Source: Gammaproteobacteria bacterium
GTDB lineage: Bacteria; Pseudomonadota; Gammaproteobacteria; HK1
Direction: 5' to 3'
Assembly: GCA_021773645.1 (NCBI GenBank)
Contig: JAJFJU010000015.1
Location: 1-64,000, forward strand
Length of the DNA: 64,000 nt
Below are positions 25,381 to 38,391 of the stretch, one piece after another; positions within the stretch are counted from its first letter, which is position 1; each line of letters opens with the position of its first letter. The notes below the pieces were generated by a model. It was not told where the DNA came from. It searched no databases and saw only the letters and a program-made list of their open reading frames with translations. Position numbers and translations under genes: made by a program.

Positions 25381-28300
25381 ATGCGTCTACGTAAAGTCCA
25401 ACTTTCGGGCTTCAAATCCTTCGTCGATCCCACCACTGTGGACCTGCCGGGCCAACTGGTCGGCATCGTCGGGCCTAATGGTTGCGGTAAGTCCAATATC
25501 ATTGACGCGGTGCGTTGGGTGATGGGCGAGGCTTCGGCTAAACACCTACGTGCTGGCACCATGTCAGACGTTATTTTCAACGGTTCCAGTACCCGTAAGC
25601 CGGTGGGACAGGCCTCGGTAGAGCTGGTCTTTGATAACCACCAAGGTGCGTTGGGCGGGCGCTATGCCAGCTACAACGAAATTTCCATCCGCCGTCAGGT
25701 AGGACGAGATGGACATTCCGCTTATTTCCTCAATGGTAAGCGCTGCCGGCGTCGGGATATCACCGATATCTTCCTCGGCACCGGCCTCGGACCGCGCAGT
25801 TATGCGGTGATCGAGCAGGGCATGATCTCGCGCATGGTGGAGGCACGGCCCGACGAATTGCGTGAGTTTATTGAGGAAGCAGCAGGGATTTCTCAGTACA
25901 AGGAACGGCGCCGGGAAACCGAAAACCGCATTCGCCACACCAAGGAAAATCTCTCTCGCCTCAGTGATTTACGTGAGGAATTGGGGGCCCAGTTACGCCG
26001 ATTAGACCGGCAGGCCAAGAGTGCCGAGCGTTATCGTCGTCTGAAGGATAAAGAACGACACCTGGAAGCGGAACGCCTGGCGTTGCGTTGGCGTGTGCTC
26101 AATGCTGGTTTTCTGGAGCAGCAGCGCGGCATTGCGGCCCAGGAGGCGGCGCTGGAGAAGGCGGTGGCCGAGTTGCGTGCCATTGAGACGGAGCTAGAGC
26201 GTCGTCGCCAGTTGCATGGAGAGCAAACTGAGCAGTTCAATGAAGCCTATCGCATCAAGCTTGATGCCAGCGCCGAGATTGCGCGTCAGGAAGAGGCCAT
26301 CGAACACCGCCGCCGAGAGCTCGCGACGCTGGAAGAAAATCTTGCCCGCGAAGAACGTATTCTCCATGAGGCGCGTGCCGAGTTGGGCCGGGATAAAGGC
26401 GGTTTAGCGGAAATTGTAAGTCAGCTCGCTATCCTCGAACCCGAGCACACGGAGCAGCTGCTAGCAGTTGCTCAGGCACGCGAGCAGGCGGATGCCTGTG
26501 AGGAAGATCGACAGGCTCATCAGGCCGAATGGGAGGCCTTTAATGAACGCAGTGCGGCACCGGCACGGGCGGCGTATGGAGAGCGTACCCGTATCGAGCA
26601 GCTCAAGGGCCAGCTTGGCCGGGTTGAGAACCGGCTGCAACGCATCGTGGCCGAACTCGATTCGCAACAGCCGGCCGCAGACCAGCAAGTCTTCCAGAAA
26701 CTGGAGCAGGAATTGGCCACCACCGAGCAGGAACGGGGGCGGTTGCAGCAGGGGCTGCAAGTTGAGCAGGAGGCGGTTGAACGCCTGCGCAAGGAGGTGG
26801 GAGAGCTGGGCGAAGCCTTGCACCACGAGCGTGAGGTGTTGCATACCCTGCAGGGGAAGATAGCCTCTTTGGAGGCCCTGCAGCAGGAGGCCATCAGCGG
26901 GACCAATGAGGCAGTTCAAGCCTGGTTGGTACAGCATCAATTGGCCGATCAACCTCGGTTGGCGGAGGATCTTGAGGCCCCGGGATGGGAGTTGGCACTG
27001 GAGACCGTGCTCGGTGGCGATTTGGAGGCGGTTTGTGTGGATGGTGGTCTGCGTGAATTGGCCGCTGCTCTGGAGGCGGGTTTTCCTGGGGGGACAGTGG
27101 CCTTCCTAGACAACTCGGTGAAGATTGCACCGTCCAGTGCGGGGGCCGTGTCACTAAGCGGGCGAGTGGAATCCTGCTGGCCAGTGGCCAATTTGCTGGA
27201 TGGCATTTACGGCGCAGAAAGTGTGCAGGCGGCCTTTGATTTATTGCCTGAGTTGGCAGTTGGCGAGTCGGTGGTGACTCCGAAAGGGGTCTGGCTGGGA
27301 CATAACTGGGTGCGCATGGCGCGTGAGCCCGATGGGCGGCCAGGGGTTCTGTCTCGCGAGCGGGCGCTGAAGGAGTCGAAGGCCCATCGCAACCGGATAC
27401 GCGAGCAGGTGGCAACGCTGGAGCAGTCGCTGCAACAGCAACGTGAGGCACGGCAACAGCACGAGCAGGAAGCGGCACGTGGGCAGCGTGAGCTGCATCA
27501 GCTGCATGACCGTTATGGCAGCCTGAAATCTGATTATGCTACGGCACGTGAACGAGTTGCAGCGGAGCAGGCTCGAGCGCTGGAATTGGCCAAAGAAAAA
27601 CAGCAGTTAGCCGAGATGCTAAGCAAGGATCAGCAGGCCTTGGCGAGTGCCGAGGCCGGGCTGCGTGAACACAGCGCCAACCAACAACGATTGGAGTCCG
27701 AACAGACGGTGTTACAGGCCGCCCGCGAGAACTTGCGCGAGCGCTTCAATGAGGCACGCGAACTGTGGCAGGTGGCGAGCGACGAATCGCATGATGTGGG
27801 GCTGAAGTTGGAAGCCTTACGCACCCGTCATCAGGCCCTGGAACGGGCCAGTGCCCGCAATCAGACGCTGGTGTCTGAGCACGATAAGCGTCGTGCCGAA
27901 CTAGAAGCCACTGCAGCGGAGGTTCGCCAGCCGCTGGAAGCGGTGCGCGCGGAACTCGATAAAAAATTGCATGCCCATGAACTAGCCGAGCAGGCACTTA
28001 AATCGTCTCGCGAGGTGGTGGAAGCAGCGGATCAAAAACTGCGCGAGCTCTCCCAAGGTCGGATGGCTAAGGAGAGTGCGGTGACACGCGAGCGCGATGG
28101 TCTGGATGCGCTGCGTTTGGAAAATCGCGAATTACAGGTGCGCCTGCAAACCCTGGTGGAAGAGTTGGAGCAGCGCGAGCAGGTGGTGGAGTCCTTATTA
28201 GAGGGGCTGGCGGAGGATGCCCTGGAGGCCGACTGGGATGAAGCGCTGGCCAAACTGGCCCGCAGCATTGAGCGTCTTGGGGCGATTAATTTGGCGGCCA

Positions 28301-28889
28301 TTGATGAACGCAGCCAGCTGGCGGAGCGCAAGGAATATCTGGATGCTCAGAACCAGGATCTGGTAGACGCACTGGCTACCCTGGAAGAGGCCATCGGCAA
28401 GATCGATCGGGAAACCCGGACACGTTTTCGCGAGACCTTTGAGACCGTGAATAGCGGTTTCAGTGAGCGTTTTCCGCGTCTGTTTGGAGGCGGTGCCGCT
28501 TATCTGGAACTCACCGGCGAGGATCTGCTAAATACCGGTATCACGGTGATGGCACGTCCTCCAGGCAAGAAAAATAGTACCATTCATCTGCTTTCCGGTG
28601 GTGAAAAGGCACTGACAGCAGTGGCCCTGCTGTTCTCAATTTTTGACCTCAAGCCGGCGCCCTTTTGTCTGCTGGATGAGGTGGATGCACCGTTGGATGA
28701 TGCCAATGTTGGACGCTTCTGCGAGTTGGTGAAGGATATGGCCACCCAGGTTCAAATGATCGTGGTTACCCATAACAAGGTCACCATGGAGATCAACAAA
28801 CAGTTGATTGGTGTCACCATGAATGAGCCAGGGGTTTCCCGTCTCGTGGCGGTGGATATGGACGCGGCAGTGGAGCTGGCGGGAGTGTA

Positions 28890-28890
<1 letters not shown>
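25381..28890 (+). CDS. smc: Chromosome segregation protein SMC
   Basis: A 1169-residue SMC ATPase. Walker A is GPNGCGKSNI (31-40). Long coiled coils run at about 170-500 and 670-1000, interrupted by a hinge near 510-660. The ABC signature LSGGEKAL lies near 1071-1078 and Walker B with D-loop CLLDEVDAPLDDANV near 1094. It organises and segregates the chromosome with ScpAB partners, which are not here. ATG 25381 sits 4 bp behind the palindromic element. It runs into zipA with a 1-bp overlap, giving an smc-zipA-ligA unit. Confidence 0.97.
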
Positions 28891-31600
<2,710 letters not shown>

Positions 31601-31611
31601 GGAGAGTAGAG

Positions 31612-32115
31612 ATGGGATTGCGTATCGGATTGATGACTTTATCGCTATGGCTGGTCTGCGCTACGGCATTTGCCCATGGCGATGGCGATGGCGATGGTCA
31701 TGACATGGGGTTTATACGGGCACAGCAGGCATGGGCGCGACCCAGTCCGCCTACGGTAAAAAATGGGGTGGTCTATCTGCAGCTAAAGAATCGTAGTAAT
31801 AAACCGGACCGCTTGGTTTCTGTTTCTACACCGGTGGCGGAGCGTGCTGAGCTTCATAAGCATCAGATGATGGGCAATATGGCGAAAATGAGGCCAGTCG
31901 AGGGAATTGATATATCACCGGGTGCCTTGGTGAGTCTGCATCCGGGGGGGTTGCACATTATGTTATTCGGACTGCACGCACCCCTTAAAGCAGGTCAACA
32001 TTTTCCACTAAGTCTTGAGTTTACCCATAGTGGGAAAGTTGAGACCGAGGTGGATGTTCGGGGGATGAAGGCGCATACCGAAAAGCCCGCGGGCGGGCAT
32101 CACGGCAAGCACTAA
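31612..32115 (+). CDS. PCuAC-type periplasmic copper chaperone
   Basis: A 167-residue protein of the DUF461/PCuAC family. A signal peptide ends at ATAFAHG, followed by a HGDGDGDGHDM stretch encoded by a small tandem repeat of GGCGAT at about 31679-31697. The copper-binding pattern is present: ELHKHQMMGNMAKM, then LHPGGLHIMLFGL about 38 residues later. A second His-rich tail is GGHHGKH. Such proteins deliver Cu(I) to cytochrome oxidase or other cuproenzymes. It follows ligA by 11 nt. Confidence 0.9.
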   Translation: MGLRIGLMTLSLWLVCATAFAHGDGDGDGHDMGFIRAQQAWARPSPPTVKNGVVYLQLKNRSNKPDRLVSVSTPVAERAELHKHQMMGNMAKMRPVEGIDISPGALVSLHPGGLHIMLFGLHAPLKAGQHFPLSLEFTHSGKVETEVDVRGMKAHTEKPAGGHHGKH

Positions 32116-32125
32116 ACGATAGGAA

Positions 32126-33118
32126 CTAGCCTTGTGCGGTCCCGTGCTTGGGCGATTCCAACGGCTCGTGATGGGTGTCTCTGATAACAGTCACCCGGTT
32201 GCGTCCGCAATTCTTGGATTGATACAGGGCGTCATCGGCCTTTTCAATCAACTGGTGCGCATTTTCGTCGCCGTTCAAGCTGGCCACGCCGACACTGATG
32301 GTGGCATTGATTTCGTATTTCCCAACGGATATATCAGCGTTTTCTACCGCCTGGCGGACTCGCTCTGCCAGCTGACTGGCTCCGACTAAACCAGTATTAC
32401 TCAGCACTACCATAAATTCTTCACCGCCGTAGCGGAATACGATGTCACTGTCGCGAACACTCTCTCGGAGCTCTGCAGCAACTGCCTGCAATACCTGATC
32501 TCCCACCGGATGCCCAAAGGTGTCGTTGACCGCCTTAAAACGGTCCAGATCCAGCATGATGATGGATAACGGAGTGGAATAGCGCCCGGCAAGCTGGATT
32601 TCACGTGCTAGGTTATGGTCCAGGCTAGCCCGGTTGCGCAAGCCGGTCAGCGCGTCCTGCATGGATGCGCGTAGCGCTCTTCCGTAGCGTAGTGAGTTGT
32701 GCAAGGGGTGTACAAAATTGCACAGGAGATCTTCCAGGATGTTGGTTTCTTCTTCGCTAAAGGGATGATTGCGGGTGAAGTGCACTGCGCCGAGGGCGTC
32801 TCCGTGCAGCACCACATCGTAATGACAGGAATGTTTGCCTGGTTCTCCCTGAAGGAATTCAATATAGCTATCCGGCGTGGTGAAGCGAATGCTGTCATAG
32901 GAGAGGATAGCCGCGGTATGGTCTGAGAAGATACGTACCAGCTCTTGTGTATCCAGTGTGGTCTGCAGGGCCCGCGCGAGCTTCAGCAACCATCCCCGGT
33001 TGGGGCGGTTCGGCTTCTTTACCGGTTGCAAGGGCCGCTTCGGCATGATGGCTATCTTCCGTTGATTGTTTGATTTGTTAATAAAGCTGTTTTCTGCAGA
33101 AGGCAATGGAATGGGCAT
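32126..33118 (-). CDS. Diguanylate cyclase with GAF-like N-terminal region
   Basis: A 330-residue protein. The C-terminal GGDEF domain has RYGGEEF with the upstream RDSD, which fits the RxxD inhibitory site. It makes c-di-GMP from two GTP. The N-terminal part (about 45-165) resembles a GAF-type sensor. The frame is open to 33193; I chose ATG 33118 because GGGGGA precedes it by 7-8 nt. An alternative is ATG 33046. A second cyclase of similar design is at 57991. Confidence 0.88.
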   Translation of the reverse strand: MPIPLPSAENSFINKSNNQRKIAIMPKRPLQPVKKPNRPNRGWLLKLARALQTTLDTQELVRIFSDHTAAILSYDSIRFTTPDSYIEFLQGEPGKHSCHYDVVLHGDALGAVHFTRNHPFSEEETNILEDLLCNFVHPLHNSLRYGRALRASMQDALTGLRNRASLDHNLAREIQLAGRYSTPLSIIMLDLDRFKAVNDTFGHPVGDQVLQAVAAELRESVRDSDIVFRYGGEEFMVVLSNTGLVGASQLAERVRQAVENADISVGKYEINATISVGVASLNGDENAHQLIEKADDALYQSKNCGRNRVTVIRDTHHEPLESPKHGTAQG

Positions 33119-33460
33119 TAAATTTCCCCCAGGGCTTTTTGTTAGTGGTCTGGGATTTATATTGCGAAATGTGTGCCAATTAGAGAGGTGCATGGATAAA
33201 AACTAGCATAATCACCAGCTTATACAAGTTTTATTATGTTTATTCTTGATGGCGGTCAATTAATTGGCGTTTGCAGGGCTCTGCAGGGTGGTTTTTCGAT
33301 GACGCGTCAGGTTCTTGACGCAAGAAGGCGCTTTAAACCCAAAAAACTCCGTATTTCTAAGAATTCTGGAATGAAGCGTGTATGGAAGGGCTATTAATAG
33401 CGGCAGCTTATTGCCGTTGGAGGCAAGTCTTATCCCTAGACTGCTGCAGCGTCCCGGGCG
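33119..33460. other. Gap before the diguanylate cyclase; inverted TGACGC sites
   Basis: No gene is evident. The decamer TGACGCGTCA (33300-33309, a perfect palindrome) is followed 6 bp later by TGACGC (33316-33321), so three half-sites of one motif lie in 22 bp. It could be a regulator site for the divergent cyclase promoter; no known regulator is implied. Confidence 0.35.
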
Positions 33461-34219
33461 TTATCCGAAACTGAAAGCCTGGCCGTTAATGCCGTGGCTA
33501 TCCGGGCCGAGCAGATAAAGATATGGGGTGGTGATTTCCTCAGGAGACGGCAGGGTTTGTGGATCTTCCGCTGGGTAGGCCGCTGCCCGCATATGGGTAC
33601 GCACGCGGCCGGGATTAAAGCTGTTGACTCGCAGGGTGCCCGCTTCCTCGACCTCATCGGCCAACACTTGCATCAGGCCCTCCGATGCAAATTTTGAGAC
33701 CGCATAGGCCCCCCAGTAAGCCCGGCCATAGAAGCCGACGTTGGATGAGGTAAACAGGATGGATGCGTCCGTTGCCCGTTCTAATAAGGGCAGGCAGGCG
33801 CGGGTGAGGAAGAAGGCGCTGTTGAGATTAACCTGCATGACCTCCATCCATTCGGCCTCATCATAGTGCCGCAGTGGTGAGAGGGAACCGAGTATGCCGG
33901 CGTTATGCACCACCCCCTCCAGGCCACCGAGTTCGGCCTCCACCCGGCTGGCTAATTGCTGATAGTCATCGGGGGCGGCACCCGCCAGGTTGAGTGGATA
34001 GAGGGCGGGTTGGGGACAGCTGGCATCGACGATCTGGTCATAGACCGATTCCAATTTGTGCACCGTGCGCCCCAGCAGGATCACCGTTGCCCCGTGCTTG
34101 GCCAGTGCCAGGCTGACGGCCTTGCCGATGCCATCACCGGCACCTGTCACCAGGATACGCCGACCTGTTAATAGCTCGGGGGTGGCTTGATAGTCAGAAG
34201 GAATCTGTTGTTGAGGCAT
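33461..34219 (-). CDS. yciK: YciK-family short-chain oxidoreductase
   Basis: A 252-residue SDR with the TGAGDGIG nucleotide-binding motif (25-32), NAGILGS and the catalytic SSN ... YAVSK set. This member matches YciK in length and in the PSPEEITTPYLYLLG ending. The reaction is not established for the family. It follows ubiG and mupP on the same strand with a palindromic element in between, in the order seen around P. aeruginosa ubiG. Confidence 0.85.
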   Translation of the reverse strand: MPQQQIPSDYQATPELLTGRRILVTGAGDGIGKAVSLALAKHGATVILLGRTVHKLESVYDQIVDASCPQPALYPLNLAGAAPDDYQQLASRVEAELGGLEGVVHNAGILGSLSPLRHYDEAEWMEVMQVNLNSAFFLTRACLPLLERATDASILFTSSNVGFYGRAYWGAYAVSKFASEGLMQVLADEVEEAGTLRVNSFNPGRVRTHMRAAAYPAEDPQTLPSPEEITTPYLYLLGPDSHGINGQAFSFG

Positions 34220-34240
34220 GGGCTCGCTTTATCTCAGGGG

Positions 34241-34407
34241 CTAGGAGTCTGTCGGATTTAGGCGTCCGTAGCGAGGGGAAGCCATTTTGAGACAGATTTT
34301 TTGGTCATTTGAGGATAATAGTCGTTCTATTAGACGAAAAGGACCGGGAAATAGGGCCAAAATAGCTTTTCCGCAGTAGGGCAGCCCTAAACCCGACAGA
34401 CTCCTAG
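34241..34407. mobile_element. Palindromic MITE-like element, family 2, copy C
   Basis: A 167-bp element with 22-bp terminal inverted repeats (21 match) starting CTAGGAGTCTGTCGG. Its centre has the same 16-bp core, TAATAGTCGTTCTATT (34316-34331), as family 1 copy A, exactly at the symmetry point in both. No frame is encoded. The right tip supplies the TAG stop codon of mupP (34404-34406). Confidence 0.75.
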
Positions 34408-35078
34408 ACCTGCGGCAAGCAGGCGAGCAATTCGCTTGGGTGCTCGATAGTGATATCGGCGCCCCAACTCAGGGGGTCGTCGGTAGGCAGTATATAGCCA
34501 AAAAGGGCGGCTACGGTGCCGGTGCCAGCGCGACGGCCCGCCTCAATGTCCCGTAGTGCATCGCCGACGTAGAGGCAGTGTTGCGGCGCGCTACCCACTT
34601 GCTCACAGGCATAGAGCATGGGTGCCGGATGTGGTTTACGTTGGGGGGTGGTGTCACCGCTCACCACACACGCGGCTCGGGAGGCAAGATTCAAATCTGC
34701 CACCAGAGGATCGGTGAGGTAAGCGGGCTTATTGGTGACGATGCCCCAGTTAAGCCCCAGTTCCTCTATACGAACGAGCACCCTTTCCATCCCCGGAAAC
34801 AATCGGGTCGCTGAGCTGATGTCTTCGGCATAGTGTTCCAGAAAGCGCTTGCACAGGCGTTCGAAGTCCGGGTGCTCCGGGCTCAAGTCAAAGCCGTGGC
34901 AAATCATTGCGCGAGAGCCATGGGATACGCTGGGACGGATGTGTTCTAGCGACAGGGCCGGCAATTTTTCCTCGGCACGGACCCGGTTGATAGCCGCTGC
35001 CAGATCGGGTGCGGTATCTACCAGGGTGCCGTCTAGGTCGAAGAGTACCGTGCGTAGGGATTCAGCCGTGGGCATCAT
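34404..35078 (-). CDS. mupP: HAD phosphatase, MupP / phosphoglycolate phosphatase group
   Basis: A 224-residue HAD phosphatase with the LFDLDGTLVDTAPDL motif I, the TNKP motif II and KPHPAPMLYAC, GDALRDIEAG motifs III-IV. Its location beside ubiG and yciK is that of P. aeruginosa MupP, which dephosphorylates N-acetylmuramate 6-phosphate in peptidoglycan recycling; a phosphoglycolate phosphatase (Gph) role is the alternative. The start overlaps ubiG by 17 bp. The stop codon TAG lies inside the end of the adjacent mobile element, so the C-terminus may have been altered by that insertion. Confidence 0.85.
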   Translation of the reverse strand: MMPTAESLRTVLFDLDGTLVDTAPDLAAAINRVRAEEKLPALSLEHIRPSVSHGSRAMICHGFDLSPEHPDFERLCKRFLEHYAEDISSATRLFPGMERVLVRIEELGLNWGIVTNKPAYLTDPLVADLNLASRAACVVSGDTTPQRKPHPAPMLYACEQVGSAPQHCLYVGDALRDIEAGRRAGTGTVAALFGYILPTDDPLSWGADITIEHPSELLACLPQV

Positions 35079-35796
35079 CGCTTTCTCGTTGAAAATGCAT
35101 TAAATAATTGACCCTTACATCGGTACTCAGGCTGCAGTGGCGGCTCACGGGGTTGTAGCGCAGGCCGCTCAAATCCTGCAGGGTCAGACCGCTGGCTCGG
35201 GCGCTGGCGGTCAGCTCCGAGGGCCGAATGAAGCGTTCGTAATCATGGGTGCCGCGGGGCAGTAAGCGCATCAGGTATTCGGCACCAATGATGGCCGTGA
35301 GATAGGCCTGAGGGGTGCGGTGAATGGTGGAAAAGAACACCATGCCGCCGGGCCGCACCAAGCGGGCAGCAGCCTGGATAACGGAATCCGGCTCGGGCAG
35401 GTGTTCGAGTAGCTCCATACAAGTGACTACATCAAAACTGTTGGCGTGTTCCGCGGCGAATGCCTCTGCGGTGGTGTGTTGGTATTCTACCTCGATGCCA
35501 GACTCATAACCGTGCAGACGGGCAACACCCAGCACCTCGGTCGCGGCATCAATCCCCGTGACCTGTGCCCCCGCAGCGGCCATAGCCTCGGACAGCAGAC
35601 CGCCACCGCAACCAATATCCACGACCTGTTTGCCGGCCAGCGCCGCGCGCGCGTTGATATAGGCAAGGCGCGTGGGATTGAGATCATGCAGTGGGCGAAA
35701 CTCACCCTCCGGATCCCACCAACGTGCCGCCAGTCGATCAAACTTCGCTACCTCAGCGGGATCAATGTTTGCTTGTTCCGAGCGCATATTGCTCAT
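35062..35796 (-). CDS. ubiG: Ubiquinone biosynthesis O-methyltransferase
   Basis: A 244-residue SAM-dependent methyltransferase that performs the two O-methylations of ubiquinone synthesis. It has the motif I VVDIGCGGGLLSE, the acidic post I position in VTGIDAA and the typical FDRLAARWWDPEGEFRPLHDLNPTRLAYI N-terminus. ATG 35796 overlaps the mtaD stop (ATGA), so the earlier in-frame ATG at 35820 is not needed. Next gene mupP is coupled too. Confidence 0.95.
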   Translation of the reverse strand: MSNMRSEQANIDPAEVAKFDRLAARWWDPEGEFRPLHDLNPTRLAYINARAALAGKQVVDIGCGGGLLSEAMAAAGAQVTGIDAATEVLGVARLHGYESGIEVEYQHTTAEAFAAEHANSFDVVTCMELLEHLPEPDSVIQAAARLVRPGGMVFFSTIHRTPQAYLTAIIGAEYLMRLLPRGTHDYERFIRPSELTASARASGLTLQDLSGLRYNPVSRHCSLSTDVRVNYLMHFQRESDDAHG

Positions 35797-37109
35797 GCCT
35801 CGCTGATGCGTGTCTGCCAATGATTGACGCGTTGTCGTAGTTCCGCTTCATCCAGGGTGGTGAGGGTGCGTCCCTTGAGCACGTGGCGACCGGCAATCCA
35901 TACGTCGCTTACCTGCTCACGGTTAGCGGCATAAATCAGTTGTGACACGGGATCATAGATCGGCAGTGTCTCCAGGCGATTGAGATCAACGGCCACCATG
36001 TCGGCGGCTTTATTCGGCAGTAAGGAACCGATGCTTTCACCGAGCCCAAGTGCTTGTGCGCCGCCGAGGGTGGCCATTTCCAGCACCCGGGCGGCGGGTA
36101 GTGCGCTGGCTTCACCCGATACGCCCTTGGCCAATAGCGCACTGGTGCGCATCTCGCCGAGCATATCAAGATCGTTATTACTGGCCGCACCATCGGTGCC
36201 GATGGCGAGATTAACGCCGGCCGTCAGCAGTCCGTTAGCGGGACAAAATCCGGTGGCGAGCTTGAGGTTTGATTCCGGGCAATGCACCACATGGGCACCA
36301 CAAGCGGCCAGTTCCGCCATCTCTGTTTCTATTAGTTGGGTCATATGCACCGCCAATAGGCGGGGCGAAAGCAGGCCCAATTCTTTCAATTGAGCCAAAG
36401 GTCGAACACCGTGGGTATCTACGCTGCGACCGATCTCATCCGCCGTCTCATGGACATGCATATGGATGGGAATATCCAGTTCCTCAGCGAGGATGCCAAT
36501 TTTCTCCAGCACATGGGGCGAGACGGTATAGGGAGCGTGGGGGGCAAAACTCGTGTGTATCAGGGGGTCGTTACGATATTGATCGTGTACTGCAATGCCC
36601 TTGGCGAGATATTCCTCTGCATTACTGGCCCAGACGCTGGGAAAGTCAATGACGATAAGCCCAACAGTGGCGCGGATACCCGCCTCGCTAGCCACCCGCG
36701 CGGTTTCATCGGGAAAGAAATACATGTCGTTGAAACAAGTGGTACCACCCCGGATCATCTCGGCGATGGCTAGCTGGCTGCCGTCGCGCACAAATTCTTC
36801 TCCAACCCAGCGCCGCTCCGCTGGCCAGATATGGCCCTCCAGCCATTCCATTAGCGGCAGATCGTCAGCGAGCCCGCGAAACAGGCTCATGGCCGCATGA
36901 GTGTGGGCGTTAATCAGGCCCGGGATAAGGAGATGGGTGTCGAGCTGATGGCTGAGCTCAGCGTCATAGCGCTGTGCCGCCTGCGCTGAGGGCAGTATCT
37001 CAATGATACGTCCCTCGTGGATGGCCACGGCGTGATTCTCGTAGAGCGTGTTGGCAGGCTCTACCGGTGCAATCCAGCGGGCGTGTATAAGGGTATCTAT
37101 ATTTTGCAT
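35793..37109 (-). CDS. mtaD: 5'-methylthioadenosine / S-adenosylhomocysteine deaminase
   Basis: A 438-residue metal-dependent amidohydrolase. Metal ligands are visible: NAHTHAAMS (two His), a third His in IHMHVHETADE, a fourth in LLAVHMTQ and the conserved aspartate in GTDGAASNNDLD. In P. aeruginosa the syntenic gene is a methylthioadenosine deaminase that turns MTA into methylthioinosine. It is divergent from mtnA, which handles the later sugar-phosphate step. Together they suggest MTA is salvaged by a deamination route. Confidence 0.9.
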   Translation of the reverse strand: MQNIDTLIHARWIAPVEPANTLYENHAVAIHEGRIIEILPSAQAAQRYDAELSHQLDTHLLIPGLINAHTHAAMSLFRGLADDLPLMEWLEGHIWPAERRWVGEEFVRDGSQLAIAEMIRGGTTCFNDMYFFPDETARVASEAGIRATVGLIVIDFPSVWASNAEEYLAKGIAVHDQYRNDPLIHTSFAPHAPYTVSPHVLEKIGILAEELDIPIHMHVHETADEIGRSVDTHGVRPLAQLKELGLLSPRLLAVHMTQLIETEMAELAACGAHVVHCPESNLKLATGFCPANGLLTAGVNLAIGTDGAASNNDLDMLGEMRTSALLAKGVSGEASALPAARVLEMATLGGAQALGLGESIGSLLPNKAADMVAVDLNRLETLPIYDPVSQLIYAANREQVSDVWIAGRHVLKGRTLTTLDEAELRQRVNHWQTRISEA

Positions 37110-37217
37110 GGCAATGGCTTCAGGCTTTGAGCCCGCGCATCATAAAGGGGAAGGTGGGATGGTTGCCATTCGGAATTCTCCGTGGCGGGTACCTAATTAC
37201 TATAACAAGGGTGATTG

Positions 37218-38264
37218 ATGAATAATTTTGATTCCGTGCGGCCGATACGCTGGTCTCGGGAAGGGCTTTTTCTGCTGGATCAGCGTTTGTTGCCGGGACG
37301 TTATATTGAGCTTCAATGCACCAGTGCAGTAGATGTGGCGACGGCAATAAGAGACATGGTCGTGCGTGGGGCGCCGGCCATTGGTATCGCTGCGGCCTAT
37401 GGGGTGGTACTCGCGGTACAAAATAGCTACCAGGAGAATCCGGACAACTGGCGCGATGCCATTGCTAAGGATATCAACATCTTGGCCGCCTCCCGACCCA
37501 CAGCGGTTAATTTGTTCTGGGCGCTTAAGCGGATGGCCGCCCTGATGGTGGTTGACGGCGAGGACCCGGTGCCGCGTTTTGAGGCGGAGGCAATCACTAT
37601 TCATGATGAGGATGTCACCGCCAATCATCGTATGGGAGAATTGGGGGCAGCGCTTATCAGTGAGCCCTGCAATATGCTGACTCACTGTAATGCAGGAGCC
37701 CTTGCCACCGGAGGATATGGCACTGCTCTAGGGGTTATACGCAGCGCCTTTGCCGCGGGCAAATTGCAGCAGATCTATGCAGACGAGACCCGGCCTTGGC
37801 TACAAGGTGCACGACTTACCGCCTGGGAACTGGAGCAAGATGGCATCCCCGCTCGGCTTATTGCCGATGGTGCGGCAGCTTATCTGATGCAACGCGGCAT
37901 GATCCGCTGGGTGGTGGTGGGGTCCGATCGGATTGCTGCAAACGGGGATGTTGCCAACAAGATCGGTACCTACGGACTGGCCGTGAATGCGCGTCATCAC
38001 GGGGTGGGATTTATGGTGGTCGCACCCACCTCTACCATCGATATGAGCGTTGCTACCGGGGCGGAGATCCCTATTGAGGAACGCACTACCGATGAACTGC
38101 TTAACTTCCAAGGCGTTGCCATTGCGCCACAAGGGGGGGTGGCTTGGAATCCAGTCTTTGATGTCACTCCAGCGCCGTTAGTGGGCGTGCTGGTGACGGA
38201 GCGGGGCGTGGTCCACGCACCCAATCACGAGAAACTCAGCCATCTGATGGCCGGCGCCGGTTGA
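37218..38264 (+). CDS. mtnA: Methylthioribose-1-phosphate isomerase
   Basis: A 348-residue isomerase that converts 5-methylthioribose 1-phosphate to methylthioribulose 1-phosphate in methionine salvage. It has [12 protein letters not shown] near the N-terminus, the active cysteine context [19 protein letters not shown] and the [19 protein letters not shown] segment with the catalytic aspartate. The ATG 37218 start is preferred over the TTG at 37215. It is transcribed away from mtaD. The intergenic region of about 108 bp holds both promoters. Confidence 0.95.
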   Translation: MNNFDSVRPIRWSREGLFLLDQRLLPGRYIELQCTSAVDVATAIRDMVVRGAPAIGIAAAYGVVLAVQNSYQENPDNWRDAIAKDINILAASRPTAVNLFWALKRMAALMVVDGEDPVPRFEAEAITIHDEDVTANHRMGELGAALISEPCNMLTHCNAGALATGGYGTALGVIRSAFAAGKLQQIYADETRPWLQGARLTAWELEQDGIPARLIADGAAAYLMQRGMIRWVVVGSDRIAANGDVANKIGTYGLAVNARHHGVGFMVVAPTSTIDMSVATGAEIPIEERTTDELLNFQGVAIAPQGGVAWNPVFDVTPAPLVGVLVTERGVVHAPNHEKLSHLMAGAG

Positions 38265-38391
38265 GCGTGGCGCGCACTAGGGCATTTGTGGCAGGCGAGT
38301 GAGCAGCGGATTATCCCCCCTTGGTTGTTGAGCTTCAGTTTTCTCGCCAGCGGCCGCTATAAACCCAGCAAACCGTAATTGGGCAGATAGC

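Noticed and set aside
34241-34407. Rho-independent terminator or CRISPR-like repeat
   Set aside because: The inverted repeats are at the ends of a 167-bp unit with no T tract, and only one copy with these ends is in the window, so a mobile palindromic element is the better reading.
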